A DNA stretch of 34,158 nucleotides. Origin: Geosiphon pyriformis (lineage: Eukaryota > Glomeromycota > Glomeromycetes > Archaeosporales > Geosiphonaceae). Position numbers and translations under genes: made by a program. The notes under the pieces were generated by a model. It had not been told where the DNA came from and ran no database searches. It saw only the letters and a program-made list of their open reading frames with translations. The number at the start of each line of letters is the position of its first letter. The first letter of the stretch is position 1. Below are positions 20,200-31,189 of this stretch, in pieces. The stretch covers positions 540,625 to 574,782 of the forward strand of contig JAAOMT010000563.1 in NCBI GenBank assembly GCA_016748015.1. The letters run 5' to 3'.

Positions 20200-23128
20200 A
20201 AAATGTTACAAACACAAAATAATATACAAATTAATATTAAAGTAACTTAAGATTAATAATTAAAATATTAATAATAATATTAATTTTATATTAATTAAAA
20301 ATTTCTAAAAAAAAATTATTTATTTAACAATTTTTGATAAATAAACAAATTCAAGTTATTAATAAAAACATAATCTAAAAACTCTATTTTTTTACAATAT
20401 ATATATAATACACTTAAATATTTATTATTATATAATTATTTTTAAATAACTATTGATTATTTTTTGTATAAAGTTTTTATTACATAAATTTGTAAATCAA
20501 TAATAGATTTACTTATGGTTTTAGTAGTCATATAAAAATTAATATATCAAATTAAAGTAGTAAAATACTAATTGATATTATCAACAAATAAAAAAATTAA
20601 TATTTTTTAAACCTAATTCAGTTTCTTATAAAAAATACTTAACTGTATTATTTGCTAATTTAATAAAATAATATGTATTGTCAAAAACTATCTAATTAAC
20701 TGCTATTAAGAATGTTTTATTAACATTTATTGAAAAAACAAGTTTTAATAACATAATTTAATCTATTAATATATTAGTTTATTTATTATATAAAATACTA
20801 AAATAATCTTTAACTTTAACTTATTTTACAGAAATATTTTTAAATTAACCAAGTTTTTAATATGATAACATTTAATTCAAAAACAATTTTAAAAATTAAA
20901 AATATTTAATAATAATTTAGTCTTATAAAAATTTAAAAACCCTTAATTATTTGAAAAAATTATGATAAAACATATTTAAATACCAAAACAATATTTTATA
21001 TTTTAGTTAAAGTTAAAAACAATAAACCATAGATTTTAATACTTATACTTAAATTAACATCAAAAAAATAAATAGTAGTATTATTAATAACAATAAATAT
21101 GTTAAAGTTTTTAACAAAACTATTTATAATAGAAAATTTTAAAAAAATAAAAAGTTTTTAACCAATTCATTATTTATAATAAAATTCAAAATACAAATAA
21201 ACCATAAAAAAACCAAGTTTTTTAAATTTATGTATTTTAATAACAAAAAATTTTTTAATTAAAACACTGTTTATAACTGTTTAATAATTGATTAACAAAA
21301 ACAATACTAAAATATTTAAAAAATCTAATAATTTTAAAATATTTTAAAAATTTTAACACATTCAAGATAAAAATATTTTGTTTAAAGTAAAAGCTATTAA
21401 GCATATTAATTGTTTGTAAAGTTAATTTTAAATTTAACTAAAAATTGTGAAAAATTTTAAAAGACTTAATTCAATATTTACAAATCCAATAATTTATGTC
21501 TAAAAAATCGATTAAAAATGCTTTTAATATTAGTAAAACATATAATTAAAACAATTTTATTTTTGATTTAAACTTAATTAAATAGTTTTAGGTTATATAA
21601 TAAAAGATGATAAACAGTTTTACTTAGAAAGTTTTTAAACAAATTAGATTTATATTTTAATATCTTTTTAATTAAATAATTTTATTTTTATACATGTTTT
21701 ATTGACAAAACTGAACTGAATTTTGTAATTAATAATAGGTTGTAATATAGTCAAAACCAAATAAAAAAACTATTTATCAAAAATAACTTTATATAATATT
21801 ATAGAAAAAAATTTTATGTTTGTATTAGTTTTTTTTAGACTAAAAATAAAAAGATTTTTTGTTAAAAAAAAAATATCTAAATATTAATAAGCTTTATTAA
21901 ATTTCACAATTATAATAAAAATTTTACTTATATATAAAAAAACTTTTTTAATTCTTAAATTAATTAAAAAAGTTATTATTTTATTTATGTTAATTAAGAT
22001 GTTTATAACATCAAAAAATTTATTAATTATATTTAAAATTTTTTGTATAGTCATATAATAGTTATTAATTTAGATTGTATTATTAATAAAAACACTAACA
22101 GTTAAATAAAACATTAATTTTATATTAAATTTAATTCTATTAGTTTTTATAACAAATTTAGAATCTACTTAATACTTATAAAGTATTTTATGTTTTTTAT
22201 TTTACACCAAAAAAAGTCATAAAAAATTTTCCAAAAAGAGCAAAAATATTTTATTTTAATTTAAATTATAACTTATTATTAATATAAAATTTATTATAAT
22301 TTTATTTGTATAAATATTGTAAATATGCCCAAAAAATTTAATAAATTTGTTACATATTTTAATTTTTTTTAAGCTATTTTTTAAATGTGATTAGTTTACA
22401 ATTTATAAGCTTTGTATATATCTTAAAAAATCAACTATATTTTTTAAAAAATCTGCAGCTTTTTTTTAAAAAAACTTTTTACAACCAATAAAAACTTCTT
22501 AAGATAAATTTATTTTATAATTTTAGTTATTAATATAATCCAAAAAAGCAAATAGCTTTATTATTGAAAAAAATTATATTTTTAACAATCTATTTTTTGG
22601 TTTAACTTTTTATAATTAAATTTATTCTGTTTTTAATTTTAATAAATTCTAAAATTAGTTTATTATTGTTAACTAATAATTCAAAACAACTTTCTTAAAA
22701 AGCTATTTTAATACACTTTTAATTATAAAGTTTTTATTATTAACAAAAGTATTTATATGTTTTTCTAAGCATTAAAAATTTAAAAACCAAACTAAAACAA
22801 ATTTGCTATAATGTTTTCATATTTTATTGGGAATTTTTAAAAAACTTTTTACAACCAATAAAAACTTATAGAGATAAATTTATTTTATAATTTTAGTTAT
22901 TAATATAATCCAAAAAAGCAAATAGCTTTATCATTGAAAAAATTATATTTTTAACAATCTATTTTTTGGTTTAACTTTTTATAATTAAATTTATTCTGTT
23001 TTTAATTTTAATAAATTCTAAAATTAGTTTATTATTGTTAACTAATAATTCAAAACAACTTTCTTAAAAAGCTATTTTAATACACTTTTAATTATAAAGT
23101 TTTTATTATTAACAAAATATTTATATGC
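20200..23128 (-). mobile_element. Heavily decayed LINE, 3' part (right arm)
   Basis: Very AT-rich but clearly the same LINE as 9896-14931. AAAACTGAACTGAATTTTG at about 21705-21725 parallels AAAACTGAACTGAGTTTGA at about 10280-10300, and ACAAATCCAATAATTTATG at about 21480-21498 parallels GCAAGTCCAAGAATTTATG at about 10050-10068. Differences in such blocks are mostly C-to-T or G-to-A. From right to left it covers the RT region (about 22850-21900), post-RT (about 21850-21100), RNase H (21085-20860) and the start of the C-terminal domain (about 20560-20225). An LTR element interrupts it at 23128; the 5' half resumes at 27696. Confidence 0.8.
22471..23127. repeat. 289-bp direct duplication in the decayed LINE
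   Basis: 22471-22759 and 22841-23127 are almost identical (AAAACTTTTTACAACCAATA through ATTTATATG), differing by a few bases and short indels, with an 81-base spacer. The second copy ends exactly at the left edge of LTR C. The copies are far closer to each other than either is to the better LINE, so the duplication came late, after most of the decay. Confidence 0.9.
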
Positions 23129-23468
23129 TGTTACAGTAATTATTTGGGATGTTAGAACAAATAACAAATCTGTAACTTAATGCTCAATAACTGAAAATAT
23201 TGCTAATTTCTAAAAATTTTGAAGTTTAAAAGTTTTGATTGAGTTTTTTATATAATAGACAAAAATTTAATTGATGATTTCTTTTATGACTTTTTTTTTC
23301 AATATGGTAGTCAGTTTATTTTAACAGTTGTGTTCTTTTAATAAACTATCTTTAATTTTCTATTCTTGTTCTCAAGTTTTTTACCAGACTATCCTTGATG
23401 TTAAATACTTAGTGCTTAATTTTTTAATCAATTAGTAAACAACAAAAAAATAAAATAAAAAAAAATAA

Positions 23469-23499
<31 letters not shown>

Positions 23500-23932
23500 T
23501 TTTATTAATAGCCATAATTAAGAGCTATTAATTAAATGTGATTAAGTATTAAATTTTATTAACATAGAATGTTAATAGTATAAAAGTAATTAATATTCTT
23601 AATTAAATAATAATAATATAAATTGGATAATAATTAGATATTTTATTAATATTAATATAATTCTGTTTCAAGTCATAAAAAACTATTTTTTAAAGAAAGA
23701 AGTATAGAATAAATAGTTATTGCTAGCTATTGTTTTATTTCTGTTGAATACTTTTTCTGCTTCTAATATTCTCACTATATATATATAATTTATATTATAC
23801 AAAATTTTTTGAAATTCTACAATTCCTTAAAAAAAATTCTGAAATTCTGAAATTCTGCAATTTTTTAAGAAAAATTCTGGAATTTCTTCTTTTACTATGT
23901 TTATTTTTAATTAGTTATTTTACTTATTATTA
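23129..23932 (-). repeat. 3' LTR (LTR C) of element CD
   Basis: Opens with TGTTACAGTAATTATTTGGGATG and contains the AAATA tract (about 23440-23500) and AATTC-rich repeats (about 23805-23890), as in LTR A. The inner TAACA end and PPT have decayed into a T-run, so the right edge is approximate. Confidence 0.85.
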
Positions 23933-23943
23933 TAATTTTTTTT

Positions 23944-24310
23944 TTAATATTAAGCTCTGTCGAAATCTTTTAAATTTCCTAAATTTATACTAATACATAA
24001 GTGAAATTTCAATCTAATAGTAGTTTTTTCAGAATATTTGAGATTAAACTCTGCATTAGTATTATATGTGTATTTTGACATAATATTCTTATTATTATTG
24101 CTGAACTATTTGAGTTTTTGCTCTTTTGAGAGATTTAGGAGTACAATATATTGTTTGAAATTTTTGTCAAAGTTTAAATGATTATTGTTGTTGTTTTTAT
24201 TGTAAACAATATTAAAAGTATTGTTGTTATCATTGTTAGAGTCTAAATTATAATTGATTTTTAATTCTAATTCTGATGCATATTTACTAATTGGTTTTTT
24301 TTAAGATTTG
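23944..24310 (-). pseudogene. Asn-rich linker and dUTPase-like stub of element CD
   Basis: Same arrangement as 7977-8405: LELKINYNLDSNNDN, an Asn-rich run, QYIVLLNLSKEQKLK then a stop (Trp expected), FSNNNKNIMSKYTYNTNAEF and NLKYSEKTTI (24040-24063 holds NTNAEFNL), then ISINL, NLKDF and the stop at 23944. It jumps from the dUTPase start to the same terminal tail as element AB. The frame is in register with the protease and zinc knuckle upstream. Confidence 0.6.
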
Positions 24311-24587
24311 AATAGATTATATATGATAATAAATTATAAATGAGATTACAATCATTACAATATTCAAAGTTACTAAAAATTAAGCAATATTTATAGAGTC
24401 TAGCATTTAATTGTTCTAAATGCTGTTTTTGTTTTTTTTAAATAAGTGCTAGATCTTAGTAGTAAGATAATTTTTTCTTTAATTCTAACAAATATAAAAT
24501 GTGTTAACCATTATTTTTTTTTTGTAAAGATAATACTTTGTGATTTGTTTACTTTTTTTCTTTTTTTTTTGTCATTTTAGAATAAAA

Positions 24588-25430
24588 TTAATGGTAGCTT
24601 ATTATAGTCATTGTCAATCTATAAAACTTAATAAACTTTCCAAATAGGATTTTCTTTTTTTTACTCAAATAGTAATAATTAAGTAATAATGTTTGTTTTA
24701 AAGTAACTGTAAGTAACTGATATCCAAATATGCTGATTATTTTGATTAAGTTGTAGCTTTTAAGTATTCCAATTAAGCATAACACTAGTTTTAAACAGCC
24801 AGTTATTACTAATAAAAGCTTAATATTGTGTGACTTCCATAACTAAAACTTTGATTGACATAATAATGCTATTGACTTTAAAAGAAAAGTTGTTAATTTT
24901 GCCAATAAAAATTTTGATTGCTTTATTAACTATAATAATTTTGGCACTGACAGTATAATCAACTTGGTAATTTAATTGGTTTATGAATTATCATATGATA
25001 ATACTGTCTGTTAACTCACTATTAAAGATTAGTCTAATAAAATAATTATTAACTTTAATATTAGTATAGATAATAGTAATTAGTTTGGAATCGAAAATAG
25101 CTCTACTAAATAACAGTGTTTCTGATTGGTTTTTTAATTTGAATAGAAAAATAATAATTAGTAATTTGTTTTTTATAATAGTTATTAGTAAAATATTGTT
25201 GATAAGTGGTTGGTAGTAAGTTTTTAAGTTGTTGAATAGATTGTTTTTGAAGTAACTAAAAGGCTTAAATAGTTCTAAGAATTCAGGTTTTGAATGTACC
25301 CATTTTTTAAACTTCATTGGCATGATTCTAATAACTGGTTTGAGAAACTAAAGATTAGTTAATGCATAACCATTGTCAATTTTCAGTTCTGTTGTATGTG
25401 TAATTTTCAGTCTTTGGTTTTTGGTTGTCA
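24588..25430 (-). pseudogene. Retropepsin-like aspartic protease of element CD
   Basis: Would cleave the Gag-Pol polyprotein. It starts about MTTKNQRLKITHTTELKID (25430), then MPMKFKKWVHSKPEFLELFK and PFSYFKNNLFNNLKTYYQPL. The active-site block reads IRLIFNSELTDSIII, with Asn-Ser-Glu (25015-25023) where Asp-Ser-Gly is required; both changes are G-to-A. About 55 residues on comes FISNNWLFKT and LNWNT, which corresponds to the GNDWL block of these proteases with Gly to Ser and Asp to Asn. The enzyme is dead. The open frame ends at 24991 and the later part is carried by the frame 24588-24785. Confidence 0.75.
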
Positions 25431-26930
25431 TTTGAGTTAGGTTTTGTGATAGTATTTAAATTGGTTGGATTTAATAAATGATTTGTGGTAGTGGCTAATA
25501 TATTATTGGTGCTAGAATTTGATATACTAGAGATAAATATATTGGTTATTGTATTATTTAAAAATAATATAACTAATATAAATATAATTCTAATAACAAA
25601 TTGTTGGCATAATTCTGAATTTGAAATTTGTAATTGGAGTTTTAATATTGATTTCCTAATTATTGGTTATTAAATTTAGAGTAACAATCTGCTTTTAAAT
25701 GGCTTTGTTTATTATAATAGTAATAATTATGTATTTTTTGTTGTCATAGTTGATTTAATGATAATAATAATAGATGTAATAGATTTTAAAAGCAATTAAA
25801 GTTTTTTTGATTGTTGTGATATTGAAAAGACTGATAGATTGCTTGATTATTAGCTAAGTATTTCTCGATTTTCTGGTTAATAAAATCACTAAATTGTTTT
25901 AGCTTAAAATTTAATTCAAATAATCTGTTTATTACTAAGTTAATAGCTTAAACATAATTGGCTTCAAGTTTAGCTGATTTAAAATCTCTAATATGTATTA
26001 CTGTATTTTGAAAAGTATTTAGATGCATTAAGTGTTTTTATTATAATAAATTACTGTATAATCTATAAATAAATTAATTTAAGATCTGTAGTACTATAAA
26101 ATAGTCAATGTTAATTGCTTGAATTTAGTATAGATTTTTGTAAAAGCATTTCAAGTAAGTAGTAACTACTTTAAAATCATCTTATATAATTTTAATAAAA
26201 CTAATTAACAAATGATTAATGCTATTATTATTGCTAAAATATTATAGAAATGCAGTTTTAAACACATCAAAATCTTGAACTTTGTTTACAAAATTTTAAT
26301 ACTACAAATTGACAGTATTTTGAAAGAAATAAAGAATAGTTTGAAAGACTTTAGTATTATCCTATCTGTTAACTGTAATGGTTTTTTTATATTGTTTTTT
26401 TTGTTGGTAAATTTTTTTAGTTTGGTGATAGATATATATATTATTAATGTAAATTGATATTTTTGTGGACAATTGGTACAACTGATAAATTGATTATGAT
26501 AACTAGAAGTAAGTTTTGTTGAAGAATAAAAATAAGATTTGGATTGTTTAGATTTGGCTGGATTTGAACAATCAAAGTTATAATTTTTGGATTAATTAAA
26601 ATTAGATTTTAATTATTATTTCTCTAATTGTTGTCTTTTTTTTCTTCTGATTCAGTATTTTCTCAATAACTAGTAGATCCGAAATTTGGTTAAAATAACA
26701 GTAATTAAAGTTTTGATAGTGTTGTTGATTACAATTTAAATTCTTTAAAGAAATTGTTATAGGTTCTTAATAATTTGGCTTTTTCTTGATTATTTTGAAA
26801 CAGTATTCTAAATAATAATGTTTTTGTAATTAATAGTGATATAGATCCTAATAATATGTAAATAGTACTTCTTAGTATATAATAAAATAACAGATAAATG
26901 GGTAAAATAACTCTTGGTTTCTTTCAAGTA
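25431..26930 (-). pseudogene. Gag of element CD
   Basis: Coat protein remnant, broken by many stops, mostly where Gln would fit. At 25681-25725 it has a zinc knuckle in which the first two cysteines are Tyr: YYYYNKQSHLKADCY in place of CxxCNKQGHxxxxC, with His (25699-25701) and the last Cys intact. Another segment is QFSDFINQKIEKYLANNQAI (about 25850-25910). Zinc knuckle and protease share one frame, so gag and pro were one ORF. The N-terminal limit is uncertain. Confidence 0.6.
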
Positions 26931-27339
26931 AATGGTTGTATTTTTTTTGATGTTTTTGCTGAAGTTTGTAATTTTTTTTTGTCTGTGAAAATAATAGAAA
27001 ATTTTTGTTAAGTGTAATTCTTAATTTTTCTGTTTATTTCTTTAATTAGTGATGCAAACAAATAATTTGATAGAAGTATGGTGTTTTATAATACTTCATT
27101 GTAGAAAATTTTAAGGACAGCTTCTGGATTTTCTTAGTTTTTTAAGTAGAATTTAATTTTTTTGTTGACATAGAAGTTAAAAACTGATTCTGTTAGCCAA
27201 TAGTTATTTGTTAATCCAAAATAAATTTAGTAATATTGAAATAAAAATTTCGTGAATTCTAAATAATTTTCTCTTATGATTTTTTAGTTTGCTATTTTTC
27301 TGAATAGTTAATGTTAGTGCTGGTTTTTTGTTGAATTAT

Positions 27340-27357
27340 ACCTTGAAAAAAGCATTA
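27340..27357 (-). promoter_or_regulatory. Decayed primer binding site of element CD
   Basis: ACCTTGAAAAAAGCATTA two bases before TGTTAC on plus. It parallels the site at 9145-9162 with several transitions, including loss of the CCA (now TTA). Confidence 0.65.
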
Positions 27358-27359
27358 AA

Positions 27360-27695
27360 TGTTACAGATAATTAATTGGAATATTAAAACAAATAATAAA
27401 TCTATAATTTAATGCTCAATAACTAGAAATGTTGGTAATTTTTAAAGATTTTGGAATTTAAAAGTTTTGGTTAAATTCTTTATATAATAGATAGAGATTC
27501 AATTGATAGTTTCTTTTATAAATTTTTTTTAACATAGTAACCAGTTTATTTTGACAATTATGTCTTTTTAGTAAGTTATTTTTAAATTTCTATTTTTGTT
27601 CTTAAGTTTTTTACTAGGCTATTTTTTTTTTATTATGTCTATTTCTGATTGGCTATTTTACTTATTATTATAATTCTTAATTCCTATAAGTAACA
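27360..27695 (-). repeat. 5' LTR (LTR D) of element CD, internally deleted
   Basis: Starts TGTTACAGATAATTA and ends CCTATAAGTAACA, a 6-bp inverted terminal match. It is about 336 bases against about 804-853 for LTRs C and A: the AAATA tract and AATTC cluster are missing, with the join near 27610-27630. ATGC follows directly, matching the left flank. Confidence 0.85.
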
Positions 27696-29756
27696 ATGCT
27701 TAATAATAGTATTTTTAATACATAAATTTTTAATAATTTTGAATTTATATATCTTATTATATTTATAAATTTTTTTAAACTAAATTAATAATTGTTTGAC
27801 TTTATAAATACTATATTTAATATTTAATTATTTTAGAAAATTTGTGACTATATTTGAATTAAGCTTAATTTATTTATCTATTAAAATCTTAAATTTTTCC
27901 AAATTATTCAACTTAAATGTTTTTAAAATCTTAAAAACAAGTAATTTTAACTTATAAAATATAAAAAATATAATATTTTTAATCAAATTTTTATTATAAA
28001 ATTATGTTTTTAACAATATAATATCTATTGTATTACACAAAATTTTGTTAAAAATTATTTATATATTATTGAAATCTAAAAAATTTTTACTAGTTTTAAA
28101 ATTATTTTTATATATAAAATAATATTTAATAACAAACTGCTAAACTTTTTTATGCTTTTTTATTAATATTAATGATTTTATATTTTTATTTATTTCTATT
28201 AATTTATTTATACCCAAAATTAATTTAAAAATCCAAAAGATTTTTTAATCTAATGTTTACTAATAGTGCTAAATAATCTGTAATAAAGAATTTATTTGAT
28301 TTGTAAATTTATTAATTAAGAATCAAGCTTTAAAATTTATTATTAACCAAAATAAAGCTTATATATTTTTCAATATCTTTAAAATTAAATTATATTAATA
28401 GTTTATGTAAACCAAAATTATTAAACAAATTAAACAGATTCAGATTTAAGAATTTTTTAAAACTAATATTGTAATCAAAAAAAATTTTCATTAAAATTTT
28501 TTTTTAAAACCATAAAAATATTTGTGTTTAATATATTAATTACAATAAAATTTACATTATAAATCTAATATAATACCAATATACAAACCCAAAACTATAA
28601 TAAATTGTCTATTTTTAAACAGTAATAGAATTAATAAAAGCTTATTAAAAATCTTAAAAATTTTTAAAACATGTTTAGTTAAACAATTATTTATTACTAT
28701 TGCCATTCTAATATTTAAAAATTCAGAATTCAAACCAAATATAAACCCTTTTATATTATTAAATTTAATAGCAATTTAAGATTTAATGCTAAAATAAAAC
28801 TTAGTTTTTGTAATAATTAAAAAATCGTATTTTAATTTTTAATAATACTTAATAATAATATTTTGTTTAACAAAATATTTATGTTTTTAATATTATATAC
28901 AATTATTTTTTAAATTAAATTATTATTTAAACAGATTAAATTTAAAATTGTTTTTACTAACTTATTCAAAACCAATATATTGGTTTTAAGACTACCAATT
29001 TTAAATATTAATATTTTTAAATTATTTGCAAACAGCTTTTAAAACTTGTATACAATAGACATAACTTGATAAATTGGTAATATTTTATTTACTATTATAT
29101 TTAAATTAAACTATTTCCTAATAGAAATAGACCAAAAATATTTTTTGTAGATATATTTTCTTAGTTTCAAATAAATTAAAAAAAAAAAATCAATTTATGC
29201 AAAATTACGAATATTTAATTAGCAGAAATATTTTTAGAATATTTAAATAATAATTTAAAGCCAAAACCATAAAATTATAAACCAAAATGTTAAATAATTC
29301 TTTTATTATTAAAAGAATTTTGATAAAAAGTAGAATTTGCACCAATAATTACTAAAACTTCTGTTTTGTTATCAAAAAAAATTAAATAAGAAACAGAAAC
29401 ATGTTTTTTTGTATATATATATATATAAAATATTATTTGTTTAAATTAAAAAGATATTTTTATTATAATTAAACAATTTTTTACTAATTAAATAATTTTT
29501 TAAAACATAACTAAATTGTTTATTATTAGTATACAAAAACAATATTAAACTAATTTAAAATAAGTTCACATCTTTATAAACTAGAATTAAATGAATAGTA
29601 ATATCTTTAAATATAATTAAATCAAAATACATTATAATATAGCAGACTTTAATATATATAACCAAATTACATATTATAACACAAATTTTTTACCATATAA
29701 TATTAGTAAATTTAAAAAATTATAAACCATAATATTAATAAAAAACATATATAGAA
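27696..29756 (-). mobile_element. Heavily decayed LINE, 5' part (right arm)
   Basis: Continuation of 20200-23128 beyond the nested LTR element. About 28700-28760 matches the endonuclease region 12670-12750: ATTGCCATTCTAATATTTAAAA against ATGGCCACCCCAGTACCAAGAA. About 29320-29420 matches ORF1 near 13400-13490, and TTCACATCTTTATAAACT at about 29565 matches TTCACATCTTTGAAAACT at about 13631. It can be followed to about 29756 (equivalent to about 13820), so the ORF1 N-terminus is missing or unreadable. Confidence 0.75.
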
Positions 29757-30036
29757 GTATATAATATTAGTTTTTTAAATTTCATGTTTGTTTGTTTATA
29801 TTAATTTTAATAATATATGCAAAATGTTTTTTATAAATATTAACTATTTGAAAATAATTGAATTAGTAATATTAATATTTTTAAATTCAATTAATATTTT
29901 TTGTTATAAATTAATAAGTTATATTTTGATTGTTTTTATCTTATTAAAATTAGTATTGACTAATTTTAATATTAATTTAAAAAATTAACTAGAATTTTTT
30001 TGATTATTAATTCTATATCTAATTTAATATTAATCT
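29757..30036. other. AT-rich spacer
   Basis: No recognised sequence. The plus-strand frame 29788-29988 is composed almost only of Ile, Leu, Asn, Phe and Lys, as chance frames are at this composition, and I do not call it a gene. Confidence 0.5.
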
Positions 30037-30245
30037 ATTTTTTTTTTTTTATGCAATTTACGAGTGAAGTCCAACTGCTATCTAGTACAAAGAACCAAAT
30101 TAAGTAGAATACACTAAATGCAGCTTATGCATTTACTATATGTGGCCAGCCACTTGGGTCAGACAAAACAACACTACACATCTATACTAATAAAAGCATT
30201 ACCACTCAAACCAGAAAAAAAAGAACACAATCTGCGTTTATCAAA
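30037..30245 (-). mobile_element. Short LINE 3' fragment with poly(A) tail
   Basis: A GC-richer island. On the minus strand it reads CSFFSGLSGNAFISIDVCSV and VLSDPSGWPH, the extreme ORF2 C-terminus (compare CLFFSGISNSVLVYINA in the 19418 fragment), then a 3' untranslated part ending in an A-run (T-run 30037-30049 on plus). It is a typical 5'-truncated LINE insertion; I could not identify target duplications. Confidence 0.75.
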
Positions 30246-30449
30246 ACTGTTTATTTTAAATAAGTGTTTACTAAAATTTTTTTATTAATAAATAATTTTT
30301 TAGCTTAATTAAATCTTTCTAATAATAAAAATCAATAAAAAGAAATTTATAAATTTATTATAATTTATAGCATTAATAACAAAAAAATGTAGTATTTATA
30401 ATATATTATATATTATAATTTTAATTTTATGTAATATTATAAATAGATT
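30246..30449. other. AT-rich spacer before LTR E
   Basis: No gene seen. The outer edge of LTR E may start as early as about 30430, where TGTAATATTA could be a decayed TGTTACAG. Confidence 0.4.
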
Positions 30450-31189
30450 TTTTAACTAATTATTAATAAATAATTCTATAACTTGGTACTTAATTAGATA
30501 ACTATTGTACTTTTAAGATTTTGAGTTAGAATTTTTTGTATAATAAACAAAAATTTAATGTAAATATAATTAATAATTAATATTAGTTTTTTTTAATTTG
30601 GTAACTAATTTATTCTGGTTTTTGTATTCTTTTAATAAGCAATTCTAGTTTTTATAACTATATCCAATATTAATACTTTTTTTTAATTAATTAGTAAATA
30701 AAAAAACAATAAAAAGAAAAAAATAATTAAAATAAAAATTAGTATCTTATTAATAGTTATAATCAAAAACTATTGTTTTTATAGTATTAAGTTAATAAAT
30801 TGGATATTAATAGTATCAAATATAAAAAGTATTTTGATTTTAACATAATAAATCGAAGTTTATAAATAAGTTTTTTAAATTAGTTATAATTTGATTAAAG
30901 TGATAATAAAGATTAAACTGATTTTAAAGTAAGTTTGTTTAATTTTAAAATGTCTATTTTTTTGGTTTTTAATTTTTTTGTTATATATATATAAATTTTT
31001 ATAATATAAGATTTTTTAAATTTTAACAATTTTTTTAAATTATTACTAAAATTTTTGGCATTACTGAAATTTTTAATGTTTTTGTTAATATTTTTAGAAT
31101 TTTTAATATTATATGTTTTAATAATTGTTTATTTTGTTATTGATTATTTTATATTATATTTTTTTTTCTGGTTTTTTATATAAGTAATA
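30450..31189 (-). repeat. 3' LTR (LTR E) of a third Ty3 element
   Basis: A degenerate relative of LTRs A-D: TATAACTTGGTACTTAATTAGAT parallels CATAACTTGGTGTTTAATTGAT in LTR A, followed by TAATAAACA, an A-rich tract (about 30690-30740), TTATATATATATAA, an ATTTTT-rich copy of the AATTC cluster and AAGTAATA (decayed ATAACA). Right of it, TTTAATATTGAGCTTTAGCAAAATC parallels the pol tail and stop of elements AB and CD, so this is the left, 3' LTR. Confidence 0.75.

Larger units (their letters stand above)
23129..27695 (-). mobile_element. Nested LTR element CD: gag-pro, dUTPase stub, no RT
   Basis: A complete insertion. LTR C (23129 to about 23932) and LTR D (27360-27695) are the left and right ends, with outer ends TGTTAC and GTAACA. 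ATGC directly flanks both sides (23125-23128 and 27696-27699) as a 4-bp target duplication. Minus order: PBS (27340-27357), gag, protease (24991-25323), C-terminal protease block, Asn-rich linker, dUTPase-like stub and pol tail stop (23944), PPT remnant, LTR. RT, RNase H and integrase are absent. It sits inside the decayed minus LINE. Confidence 0.85.

Noticed and set aside
25485-26457. Plus-strand frames at 25485-25673 and 26275-26457
   Set aside because: Antisense to gag of element CD, which has supporting zinc knuckle and protease motifs on the minus strand.
29788-29988. Plus-strand 66-residue frame
   Set aside because: Low-complexity Ile/Leu/Asn/Phe composition, no motif, no homology to the neighbouring elements.
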